From DAHUXD01 sp963805495 (GTDB taxonomy: Bacteria; Acidobacteriota; Thermoanaerobaculia; UBA5066; Gp7-AA6), in assembly GCA_963805495.1 (NCBI GenBank), contig CAWDUQ010000001.1, forward strand, positions 806,001 through 870,000: DNA of 64,000 bases, in the 5' to 3' direction. Shown here piece by piece: positions 8,470-16,360 of this stretch. The position numbers and the translations under genes were made by a program. How positions within the stretch are numbered: the stretch's first letter is position 1; each line of letters starts with the position of its first letter. The notes beneath the pieces are model-generated. The model was not told the origin of the DNA and searched no databases. It saw nothing but the letters and a program-made list of their open reading frames with translations.

Positions 8470-9671
8470 GAGGCCTCCCCGGACACGGCCCCCGGCAGGC
8501 GCAGGCCGAGCTCGCGCTCGACGCGCCGCCGCACGGCGGGGACCCGGATCTTTTCGACGACGTCAGCCGCGAAGGCCCACGTCAGGAGCGCCTTCGCCTC
8601 CGCCTCGCCGATGCCCCGCGAGCGCAGATAGAAGAGGGCCGTCGCGTCGAGCTGGCCGGTCGTCGATCCGTGCCTGCACTTGACGTCGTCGGCGAAGATC
8701 TCGAGCGCGGGCGTGGAGTTGACGAGCGCTTCGCGCGAGAGCAGCAGGTTCTTGTTCGTCTGCACCGCGTCGGTCTTCTGGGCGTCGGGCCGGACCACGA
8801 TGGTCCCGTGAAAGACGCCGCGCGACGCGCCGTCCATGATCCCCTTGTAGAGCTCGCGGCTCGTCGTGTGCGGCGTCGCGTGGTCGATGACGGTCCGGGT
8901 GTCGAGGTGCTGCCGGTTCCGGCCGACGAAGAGGCCGTTCAACGCGCACTCGGCCCCCTCGCCCTCGAGCACCGCCGTCAGCTCGGTCCGCGCGAGCGCG
9001 GCTCCGAGGGCGACGTTGTGCGAGGTGAAGCGGCTGTCGCGCGCCTGGGAGACGGCGAGCGCGTGGACGTGGCGCGCCTGCCCGGACTCTTCCTGGAGTT
9101 TCGTGTGCTCGAGGATCGCGCCGGGGGAGAGCAGGACCTCGGTCACCGCGTTGGTGAAGGTCAGCCCACCCCCCGTGTAGATCTCGACGATCGAAGCCTC
9201 GGAGCCCTCGCCCGCGAGCACCAGGAGACGCGGGTAGAGGGCCTCCGGCGCGGACGGGGCGCCGGCGTCGAAGAGGACCTCGATCGGCTCGGCGACCACG
9301 GCGCCGGGCGCGATCTCGACGACGAGCGCACCGGCAAAGAGCGCGGTATTGAGCGCGGCGAAGGCGCTCTTCTGGAAGTCGGCGATTCGGCCGGCGTGCG
9401 CTGCGGTGCCGGACGCCTCGGACAGCGAAACGACCCGAACCCCTTTCGGCAGCGGTCCGGACACGCGGGCGGCGCGCTCGGCACGGCGCCAGGACGTTTC
9501 GGTGATCGGCTGGAGCCCCGTGTAGCGCCACGCCTCGTCCTTCGCCGTGGGAAATCCGAGCGCCTCGAATCGGGCGAACCCCTCGCGCCGGAGCGCCTGG
9601 ATCCAGTCGGGCTCGCCGCCGAAGGACGGCGGCTGGGGTGTGAAGCCCTTCTCGAGGGCCACCGCTTCCAT
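8466..9671 (-). CDS. sufD: Fe-S assembly scaffold subunit SufD
   Basis: SufD pairs with SufB and the ATPase SufC to form the SufBC2D scaffold. The 401-residue protein shows the SufD N-terminal segment (DEAWRYTGLQPITE) and the beta-helix core rich in short strands. The C-terminal signature is KCRHGSTTGQLDATALFYLRSRGI, given here in part as HGSTTGQLD and YLRSRGI. The chosen ATG lies two bases after the sufC stop. A longer in-frame reading upstream would overlap sufC entirely and is rejected. Confidence 0.96.
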   Translation of the reverse strand: MEAVALEKGFTPQPPSFGGEPDWIQALRREGFARFEALGFPTAKDEAWRYTGLQPITETSWRRAERAARVSGPLPKGVRVVSLSEASGTAAHAGRIADFQKSAFAALNTALFAGALVVEIAPGAVVAEPIEVLFDAGAPSAPEALYPRLLVLAGEGSEASIVEIYTGGGLTFTNAVTEVLLSPGAILEHTKLQEESGQARHVHALAVSQARDSRFTSHNVALGAALARTELTAVLEGEGAECALNGLFVGRNRQHLDTRTVIDHATPHTTSRELYKGIMDGASRGVFHGTIVVRPDAQKTDAVQTNKNLLLSREALVNSTPALEIFADDVKCRHGSTTGQLDATALFYLRSRGIGEAEAKALLTWAFAADVVEKIRVPAVRRRVERELGLRLPGAVSGEAS

Positions 9672-9673
9672 GC

Positions 9674-10468
9674 TCAGCGCGCCGCGCTCGCCGGCACCGC
9701 GGCGGAAGAAGGCGGCTCCTTCTCGAGCCAGGCGTAACCCCTCTCCTCGAGCTCGAGCGCCAGTTCCTTGCCCCCGGAAAGCGCGATCCGGCCGTCGACG
9801 AGGACATGGAGGAAGTCGGGAACGATGTAGTTCAGGAGCCTCTGGTAGTGCGTGACGACGATCATCGAGCGCTCGGGGGAGCGAAGCTGGTTCACGCCGC
9901 CCGCGACGATCCGCAGCGCGTCGATGTCGAGGCCCGAGTCCGTCTCGTCGAGTATGGCGAGCAAAGGGTCGAGGAGCGCCATCTGGAAGATCTCGTTGCG
10001 CTTCTTTTCGCCTCCCGAGAAGCCCTCGTTGACGGGCCGCTTGACGAGGTCCTCGTCGATCTCGACGAGCTTCGCCTTCTGTTTGACGAGCGCCAGGAAC
10101 TCCATCGCGTCGTACTCGGGAAGGCCCCGGTATTTGCGGATGGCGTTGACGGCGGCCTTGAGGAAGTAGACGTTCGAGACGCCGGGGATCTCGACCGGAT
10201 ACTGGAACGCGAGGAATACGCCTTCGCGCGCGCGCAGCTCGGGAGCCATGGCGAGCAGGTCCTGGCCCTTGTAGAGGACCTCGCCCTCGGTGACCGTGTA
10301 GCCGGGACGCCCCGCGAGAACGTGGGCGAGCGTCGACTTGCCCGAGCCGTTGGGTCCCATGACGGCGTGAACCTCGCCGGGGTTCACGGTCAGGTCGACG
10401 CCGCGGAGGATCGCGTTGCCGGCGACCGAGGCGTGCAGATTGCGGATTTGAAGAAGTGGCTGTGTCAT
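9674..10468 (-). CDS. sufC: Fe-S assembly ATPase SufC
   Basis: SufC is the ABC-type ATPase that drives conformational change of the SufBCD scaffold. The 264-residue protein has Walker A GPNGSGKST (38-46), the ABC signature SGGEKKR (151-157) and Walker B LLAILDE (169-175). The NEIFQMALLDP stretch is typical of SufC. A GGAGA ribosome-binding site precedes the ATG. A GC-rich repeat separates it from sufB, which is the only sizeable gap in the operon. Confidence 0.97.
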   Translation of the reverse strand: MTQPLLQIRNLHASVAGNAILRGVDLTVNPGEVHAVMGPNGSGKSTLAHVLAGRPGYTVTEGEVLYKGQDLLAMAPELRAREGVFLAFQYPVEIPGVSNVYFLKAAVNAIRKYRGLPEYDAMEFLALVKQKAKLVEIDEDLVKRPVNEGFSGGEKKRNEIFQMALLDPLLAILDETDSGLDIDALRIVAGGVNQLRSPERSMIVVTHYQRLLNYIVPDFLHVLVDGRIALSGGKELALELEERGYAWLEKEPPSSAAVPASAAR

Positions 10469-10485
10469 CTCTGTTTCTCTCCGGC

Positions 10486-10567
10486 GGGCGGCCGCAAGGG
10501 CCGCCCCTACATCCCGGGGCGGGCCATCCGGCTCCCCGGTCGTAGGGGCGGGGCTTGTCCCCGCCCG
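10486..10567. repeat. Composite GC-rich palindromic repeat between sufB and sufC
   Basis: Two related palindromes face each other in the sufB-sufC gap. One (10486-10510) has GGGCGGCC, a short CGCAAG spacer region and GGCCGCCC. The other (10542-10567) has GGGGCGGGG, loop CTTGT, and CCCCGCCC. GTAGGGGCG and its complement CGCCCCTAC mark their inner ends. The same units recur at 21.8, 45.7, 46.4, 52.0 and 61.4 kb. In the suf transcript they would form stable hairpins. Confidence 0.8.
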
Positions 10568-10579
10568 TTGGAATTGCCG

Positions 10580-12028
10580 TTATCCCACCGATCCTTCGAG
10601 GCTGACTCCCAGCAGCTTCTGCGCCTCGACGGCGAACTCCATCGGGAGCTCCCGGAAGACGACCTTGCAGAAGCCGTTGACGATCATGTTGACGGCTTCC
10701 TCGGGCGAGATGCCGCGCTGCTGGAAGTAGAAGATCTGGTCCTCGCCGATCTTGGAAGTCGAGGCCTCGTGCTCCATCTGGGCCGTCGAGTTGTTGACCT
10801 CGATGTACGGGAACGTGTGCGCCCCGCACTTGTCGCCGATGAGCAACGAGTCGCACTGCGAGTAGTTGCGGGCGCCGTCGGCCTTGCCGAGGATCTTGAC
10901 CATCCCCCGGTAGGTGTTCTGGCCGTGGCCGGCGGAGATGCCCTTGGAGACGATCGTCGACTTCGTGTTCTTCCCGATGTGGATCATCTTCGTGCCGGTG
11001 TCGGCCTGCTGGTAGTTGTTGGTGACGGCGACCGAGTAGAACTCGCCGACCGAGTCGTCGCCCTGCAGGATGCAGCTCGGATACTTCCAGGTGATCGAGG
11101 AGCCGGTTTCGACCTGCGTCCAGGAGATCTTGGACTTGCGGCCGCGGCAGGCGCCGCGCTTGGTGACGAAGTTGTAGATGCCGCCCTTGCCGTCCTTGTC
11201 GCCGGGATACCAGTTCTGGACGGTCGAGTACTTGATCTCGGCCTCGTCGAGGGCCACGAGCTCGACGACGGCGGCATGGAGCTGGTTCTCGTCGCGGATC
11301 GGAGCCGTGCAGCCCTCGAGATACGAGACGTAGGCCCGCTCCTCGGCGACGATCAGGGTCCGCTCGAACTGCCCGGTGTTCGCCGAGTTGATGCGGAAAT
11401 AGGTCGAGAGCTCCATCGGAGAGCGCACGCCCTTCGGGATGTAGCAGAAGGAGCCGTCGGAGAAGACCGCGGAGTTCAGCGTCGCGAAGAAGTTGTCGGT
11501 GTACGGGACGACGGTGCCGAGGTACTTCCTCACGAGCTCCGGGTGGTCGCGGACGGCCTCGGAGAAGGAACAGAAGATGATGCCGACCTTCGAGAGCTGT
11601 TCGCGGAACGTTGTCGCGACGGAAACCGAGTCGAAAACGGCATCGACGGCGACCCCGGCGAGCTTCGCCCGCTCACGCAGCGGGATCCCCAGCTTCTCGT
11701 ACGTCTCGAGCAGCTTCGGGTCCACGTCCTCGAGCGACTTCGGGGCGTCTTTCCTGCTCTTCGGGGCCGAGTAGTAGACGGCGGCCTGGTAGTCGATCGG
11801 AGGGTAGTGAACGTTCTGCCAGGTCGGCTCTTTCATCGTGAGCCAGTGGCGGTACGCCTTCAGGCGCCACTCGAGGAGCCACTCGGGCTCGTTCTTCTTC
11901 GACGAGATGAGCCGGACGACGTCCTCCGAGAGGCCGGGCGGGATCGATTCCGACTCGATGTCGGTGACGAACCCGGCCTTGTACTCCCGGTTGGTGATTT
12001 CGAGGATCGAAGAGTTCTCGGAAGCCAT
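10580..12028 (-). CDS. sufB: Fe-S assembly scaffold protein SufB
   Basis: SufB is the core scaffold on which nascent Fe-S clusters are built. The 482-residue protein has the family's N-terminal region (GLSEDVVRLISSKKNEPEW), the central EGCTAPIRDENQLHAAVVE segment (in part EGCTAPIRDENQ) and the C-terminal LIGDKCGAHTFPYIEV and ISPEEAVNMIVNGF motifs. It is the first gene of the operon. The start at 12028 (MASENSS) is preferred. It has no Shine-Dalgarno sequence, which matches a predicted promoter only a few bases upstream and a leaderless or nearly leaderless mRNA. Confidence 0.96.
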   Translation of the reverse strand: MASENSSILEITNREYKAGFVTDIESESIPPGLSEDVVRLISSKKNEPEWLLEWRLKAYRHWLTMKEPTWQNVHYPPIDYQAAVYYSAPKSRKDAPKSLEDVDPKLLETYEKLGIPLRERAKLAGVAVDAVFDSVSVATTFREQLSKVGIIFCSFSEAVRDHPELVRKYLGTVVPYTDNFFATLNSAVFSDGSFCYIPKGVRSPMELSTYFRINSANTGQFERTLIVAEERAYVSYLEGCTAPIRDENQLHAAVVELVALDEAEIKYSTVQNWYPGDKDGKGGIYNFVTKRGACRGRKSKISWTQVETGSSITWKYPSCILQGDDSVGEFYSVAVTNNYQQADTGTKMIHIGKNTKSTIVSKGISAGHGQNTYRGMVKILGKADGARNYSQCDSLLIGDKCGAHTFPYIEVNNSTAQMEHEASTSKIGEDQIFYFQQRGISPEEAVNMIVNGFCKVVFRELPMEFAVEAQKLLGVSLEGSVG

Positions 12029-12037
12029 GACAGGGCA

Positions 12038-12067
12038 AGCATATTTAAATCTGTACAAGAAAGTCAA
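12038..12067 (-). promoter_or_regulatory. Predicted suf operon promoter with TGTACA palindrome
   Basis: In an AT-rich pocket of this GC-rich DNA, TTGACT (12062-12067) and TATGCT (12038-12043) lie 18 bases apart on the minus strand. The palindrome TGTACA (12052-12057) sits between them, where a repressor would block RNA polymerase. Transcription would begin within a few bases of the sufB start codon. Binding by the operon's own Rrf2 regulator is inference. Confidence 0.5.
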
Positions 12068-12113
12068 TTTTTAGCTTGCCATCTAAGCCACTGATTCTAA
12101 TTGATATAGCAAG

Positions 12114-12137
12114 AACGCCCGCCACGAGGCGGGCGTT
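12114..12137 (-). terminator. Hairpin after the FecR/DUF6600 gene
   Basis: A perfect 10-bp stem, AACGCCCGCC with GGCGGGCGTT, closes a 4-nt loop 23 bases downstream of the FecR/DUF6600 gene stop. The tail on the minus strand is only weakly T-rich. It separates this gene from the suf promoter. Confidence 0.6.
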
Positions 12138-12159
12138 CGGGGTGAGACGGGAGCGCGGT

Positions 12160-14376
12160 CTAGTGGCCGCTCTTCTTCGGGGTGGGAGTGGGTTTGCGTC
12201 CGCGTTCGGGAGGAGCCGACGACGGGGCCGGATTTGCCTTGCGCGACTCGGGCTCGATGCGTGGATCCCCCTCGTGCGGCGCCGCAACCCGCGACTGGCT
12301 TTGGACGTGCGCCACCGTCGGACGCGGAGTCGGCTTCGGCGCGGCGTGCCGCTCGTTTGCCCCGGCCGGTGGCGGGCTCGCCGGTCGCTCGACCGACCGC
12401 TCCGGGTTCGCCTGAGGATGGGACTCGGGTGGGAGGGAGCGCGCCGTCGGCCGCTGCGGCGGCCGGTGATCCTCGGGCCGCGCCTGCGTCTGCGAGCGAT
12501 CCCGCGTCGCGTCCTGACCGCGGTCCTCGGGCCGCACCTGCGTCTGAGGCCGCGGCGTCGGCCTCGTCGCCGGCTGCTCGTTCTTCGCGGGCCGCGCGGA
12601 GGGCTGAGGCCGTGCCGTCGGCCGCGCGCTCGGCGCCTTCCGCTCCTGGCTCTCGGGCCGCTCCTGGGACTGGGGCGGTGCCGGAGGCCGTCCATTCGTC
12701 GGGGCCCGATCCCGGTCCTCGGGCCGTGCCTGGGACGTCGGCCGGGCAGTTGACCCGGTGCGGTCCGGAGCCACCGGTTGCTCCTTCGTCGCGAGCGTGC
12801 GTCCGTGATCCGGCACGACGGGCTCCGGCCTGGGCGCCCGGCTGTTCTCGGTCTTCGGCGCGAGCGTGACGCGGCCTGCCTCGGCGGCCGCCGGGCGCAC
12901 CGGCTGGGCGGCGCGGCCGTCCCGCGGGGCGAGATTGGTCGCCTCGGCGCTCGTCACCGGGCGTCCGCGGTTCTCGCGAATCACGGCGACTTTCTGGTCG
13001 AACCGGGGGGGAGCCGGCGGGGGAGCCGAGCGCGTCACGACCGTCCTCGAAACGGCGGATGCGGGCGGGCGGGCCACGGCTGCCTGCCGCGAGACCACCC
13101 GGATCGATTCGTGCGTCGGCATGATCGGAACCGTGCCACGCACGACGGGCGCGCGCTCCACCTCGCGGATGATCGAACGGTCGCGGACGTAGTTGTTCGT
13201 GACGACCCGACTCGAGACGAAGGTCTGCTGGTTGACGACGGTCACGTAGGTCCGGTTGACGTACGTGACGTGCGTGACGTTCACGTTGACGGCCGGCCGG
13301 CCCCACCAGGGAATCATGGGATCGCGCGGCGCGAGCGGGAACCAGCCGACGTAGCCGACCCCGACCCCCACCGAGACGGAGAAGCCGGGTCCCCCTCCCA
13401 CGAAGGCGACGAGCGCCGGGCTGTAAGCGACGACCGCGGCGCGTGGAGCGACCGGAACCCAGTACCAGCGGGAGTGCCAGGTGACCCAGCGCCCGTAGTG
13501 ATACGGCGCCCAGCCCCACGGCTCCGTCGAAACCCAGGTCCATCCCCACGGGTCCTGCCAGATCCATCGGCCGGCGCGGTACGGCTGCCAGCCCACGGAC
13601 ACCGACGCGGGGGCCCAGCACCACCCGTAGTTCGGGACCTGATGCCAGTTTCCGTGGCGGTCGAGGTCCACGACCCCCGCGATGTCGGCCGAGACGTACT
13701 GGTAGGAGCGCACGTTCGCGTAGCCCGCCTCGCGCTCGGCGACCCAGCGGTCCCAGCCGTCCGGCGCCGAGACCGCGACCATGTCGTATCGCGGCGGCTC
13801 CTGCCCTTCGATGAGGATCCCGTCGCCCGCGCCGAGCGGAACCTGGCCGCCGCCGGAGGCGACGATCGCCCGGCCGCGCCGGACCTGCAGTCGCGTCTCG
13901 CCGTTTTCGCGAACGTCGATCCGGTAGTCGCCGGTCCGCTCGAACGTGATCGCGGCGTTGGGCGTGTCGACCTCGAAGACGTCGTCGTCGCCGAGGCGCC
14001 GGATCTGGAACGAGGCGACTCCCGAGGAAACCGAGAACTGCTGGGTATCCTCGGTCAGATTCAGGGCGGCCAGGTCGGTTCCGTTGGCCAGGCGGACTAT
14101 GTTGCCGCCGTGGACCTGCAGTTCGAGACGCCCGCCCCCGGTCCAGACCCGGTCGCCGAGGGTCATCGGGATGTTGGGGTCCGCCGGCTGCCACTCGTCC
14201 GGATCGTCGCCCCGCGCGAACGAAACGTCGCCCGAGATGTAGGCGAGGCGCGCCACCGTCTGGCGGATGTCGTCGTCCGGAAAGCCGGAGTTCGGGGTGC
14301 CGTAATCCTGCGCGAACGCGGCGCCGACGATGGCCGCGGACAGCACGGTGAGAACCACGTTGCGAGTTGTTTTCAT
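12160..14376 (-). CDS. Secreted FecR-domain protein with DUF6600 core and proline/arginine-rich tail
   Basis: This 738-residue exported protein begins with a signal peptide (cleavage after about residue 23, AFAQ). Residues 50-185 look like a FecR beta domain (ISGDVSFARG, GDRVWTGGGRLELQV, FEVDTPNAAI, GRAIVASGGG). Residues 200-340 form a Trp-rich DUF6600-like region with repeated W-x-PY-x-x-G-RW units. The last 330 residues are low complexity and rich in Pro, Arg and Gln, with repeated RPEDR/RPES segments, probably disordered. The ATG is set by GGAGGGAA nine bases upstream. A cell-envelope role is inferred; no partner sigma factor or TonB receptor is adjacent. Confidence 0.8.
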   Translation of the reverse strand: MKTTRNVVLTVLSAAIVGAAFAQDYGTPNSGFPDDDIRQTVARLAYISGDVSFARGDDPDEWQPADPNIPMTLGDRVWTGGGRLELQVHGGNIVRLANGTDLAALNLTEDTQQFSVSSGVASFQIRRLGDDDVFEVDTPNAAITFERTGDYRIDVRENGETRLQVRRGRAIVASGGGQVPLGAGDGILIEGQEPPRYDMVAVSAPDGWDRWVAEREAGYANVRSYQYVSADIAGVVDLDRHGNWHQVPNYGWCWAPASVSVGWQPYRAGRWIWQDPWGWTWVSTEPWGWAPYHYGRWVTWHSRWYWVPVAPRAAVVAYSPALVAFVGGGPGFSVSVGVGVGYVGWFPLAPRDPMIPWWGRPAVNVNVTHVTYVNRTYVTVVNQQTFVSSRVVTNNYVRDRSIIREVERAPVVRGTVPIMPTHESIRVVSRQAAVARPPASAVSRTVVTRSAPPPAPPRFDQKVAVIRENRGRPVTSAEATNLAPRDGRAAQPVRPAAAEAGRVTLAPKTENSRAPRPEPVVPDHGRTLATKEQPVAPDRTGSTARPTSQARPEDRDRAPTNGRPPAPPQSQERPESQERKAPSARPTARPQPSARPAKNEQPATRPTPRPQTQVRPEDRGQDATRDRSQTQARPEDHRPPQRPTARSLPPESHPQANPERSVERPASPPPAGANERHAAPKPTPRPTVAHVQSQSRVAAPHEGDPRIEPESRKANPAPSSAPPERGRKPTPTPKKSGH

Positions 14377-14448
14377 CGGGTTCCCTCCTTGGGAGAGACC
14401 ATACTGCAAAGTCCGTTCCCATGCGGCCCGCGGACTTAGACTTGGCCC

Positions 14449-16284
14449 GTGACCGGCGGTTTACGTGTGGCGCGTCCTCCCGAGCGCCCGCTGACCATTT
14501 TCGACGGCGATTGCGGATTCTGCCGGCTGTGGATCGCGCGCTGGAAACTCCGAACGGGTCCGAAAGTGGACTACGCGCCCTCGCAGGAGGTCGGGTCGCT
14601 CTTCCCGGAAATCCCGCCGGAACGGTTTGCCCGCGCGGTTCAACTCGTCCTTCCCGACGGGCGCGTCCTCGAAGGCGCGGAGGCCGTCCTCGGGATGACG
14701 GGCCGGACGCCCGGCGCGGGCACCGGCCTCGCGATCTACCGCCGCGTTCCCGGCGTGGCGCCGCTCGCGGAGGCGGCCTACCGGCTCGTCGCCGGGCATC
14801 GCTCCGCCGCGCTGGCGTTGACGCGCCTGGCGTGGGGCGCCTCGGTCCTGCGGCCCACCTACGCCGTGGCGCAGGCCCTCTTCCTTCGTCTCCTCGGCCT
14901 CTGCTACCTCGCCGCGTTCGTCTCGCTGTGGGTCCAGGTCGACGGCCTCGTCGGTTCCCGCGGAATTCTGCCGGTCTCGGAGTTTCTGGAATGGGCGCGT
15001 TCTCAGACCGGCGCCAGCCGCTACTGGCTCCTGCCGACGCTCTCCTGGATCTCCGCGAGCGATGCGGCCCTTCATCTCCAGTGCGCTGCCGGAGTCGCGG
15101 CCTCGATTCTGCTCGTCGCGGGTTTCCTGCCCGCCTGGAGCGCGCTCGCCGCGTGGGGTCTCTACCTGTCGCTCTCGATCGCCGGCCAGCACTTCCTCGA
15201 GTTCCAGTGGGACGTCCTGCTCACCGAGGCGGGACTCCTCGCCGTTTTCCTGGCGCCCCCGGCGCTCCGGCGCCTGCGCGGTCGGCTCGAGTCGCCGCGC
15301 CTCGCGCGTTTCCTTCTCGTGTGGCTGCTCTTCCGGCTGATGCTGTCGTCGGGGGCCGTCAAGCTCGTCAGCCACGACCCGGCCTGGAGGAGCCTGACCG
15401 CGCTCCGCGTCCACTACGAAACCCAGCCGCTCCCGCCCTGGACGGCATGGTTCGCGCACCAGTGGCCGCCGTCGTTCCAGACCGTCTCCTGCGTGTTCCT
15501 GTTCTTCGTGGAGCTCGTGGTGCCGTGGCTCTTCTTCGCCCCGAGGCGACTGCGCCTTTTTGCCTGCGCGATGACGGTCCTGCTGCAGGTCCTGATCGCG
15601 GCGACCGGCAACTACGCCTTCTTCAATCTGCTGACGATCGCGCTGGCCGTTCTTCTGGTCGACGACGCGGCGTTTCGGCGGCGGGCGCCGCCGGGCGATG
15701 CTGGGGCCGTACCGAAGCCATGGCCGCGGGCCCTCCGCGTCCCGGCCGCCGCCGTCCTCCTCGCGGCCTCGGCCGCGCCGTTTCTCGCCTCGGTCGGGCT
15801 TCGCTCGGCGATCCCGGGACCGCTCATCGCCGTCTATCGCGCCGTCTCCCCGCTGCGCAGCGCCAACGGATACGGACTCTTCGCAGTGATGACGACCGAG
15901 CGGCACGAGATCGTGATCGAGGGCAGCGACGACGGCACGCTCTGGCGCCCCTACGAGTTTCGCTGGAAACCGGGAGACCCGATGCGCCGCCCGCACTTCG
16001 TGGCGCCGCACCAGCCTCGCCTCGACTGGCAGATGTGGTTCGCCGCGCTCGGAACCGGCCGCGAGAACCCGTGGCTGACACGTTTCATGGAGCGACTTCG
16101 GGAGGGGTCGCCCGAGGTGCTCGGTCTGCTCGCCTCGAACCCGTTTCCCGATCGCCCGCCCCGCGCGGTCCGCGCCGTGGTCTACGACTACCGCTTCACC
16201 GACGCGGCAGAGAGACGCCGCACCGGAGCCTGGTGGACGAGAAAGCTCCTCGGCCTCTACGCTCCCGTCCTCGGCGAGCCCTGA
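14449..16284 (+). CDS. DCC-domain / lipase-maturation-factor-like membrane fusion protein
   Basis: Two domains are joined in 611 residues. Residues 10-125 form a DCC (DUF393) thioredoxin-like domain with the motif FDGDCGFC (Cys22, Cys25). Residues 140-480 contain several hydrophobic helices, and the C-terminal soluble part (FRWKPGDP, PRLDWQMWFAALG, NPWLTRFMERL, YDYRFT) closely matches the lipase maturation factor family (LMF1/2-like). A thiol-disulfide role coupled to folding of exported enzymes is plausible but inferred. The GTG start lies 72 bases from the divergent FecR gene. Confidence 0.85.
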   Translation: MTGGLRVARPPERPLTIFDGDCGFCRLWIARWKLRTGPKVDYAPSQEVGSLFPEIPPERFARAVQLVLPDGRVLEGAEAVLGMTGRTPGAGTGLAIYRRVPGVAPLAEAAYRLVAGHRSAALALTRLAWGASVLRPTYAVAQALFLRLLGLCYLAAFVSLWVQVDGLVGSRGILPVSEFLEWARSQTGASRYWLLPTLSWISASDAALHLQCAAGVAASILLVAGFLPAWSALAAWGLYLSLSIAGQHFLEFQWDVLLTEAGLLAVFLAPPALRRLRGRLESPRLARFLLVWLLFRLMLSSGAVKLVSHDPAWRSLTALRVHYETQPLPPWTAWFAHQWPPSFQTVSCVFLFFVELVVPWLFFAPRRLRLFACAMTVLLQVLIAATGNYAFFNLLTIALAVLLVDDAAFRRRAPPGDAGAVPKPWPRALRVPAAAVLLAASAAPFLASVGLRSAIPGPLIAVYRAVSPLRSANGYGLFAVMTTERHEIVIEGSDDGTLWRPYEFRWKPGDPMRRPHFVAPHQPRLDWQMWFAALGTGRENPWLTRFMERLREGSPEVLGLLASNPFPDRPPRAVRAVVYDYRFTDAAERRRTGAWWTRKLLGLYAPVLGEP

Positions 16285-16360
16285 GCTTCGCGCGCGGCGC
16301 GGGCTGCAAACCAGGGGGACAGGCAGAGCGCGGCGGCCGGATGGGAGAAGAACGAGGGCA

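Noticed and set aside
10486..10567. Intrinsic terminator between sufB and sufC
   Set aside because: The hairpins lack T runs and the same units recur elsewhere; they are better explained as dispersed repeats.
12160..13100. Tandem repeat or CRISPR-like array in GC-rich DNA
   Set aside because: The periodicity comes from Pro/Arg/Gln codon repeats (RPEDR-type) in the FecR/DUF6600 protein tail, with no constant spacers.
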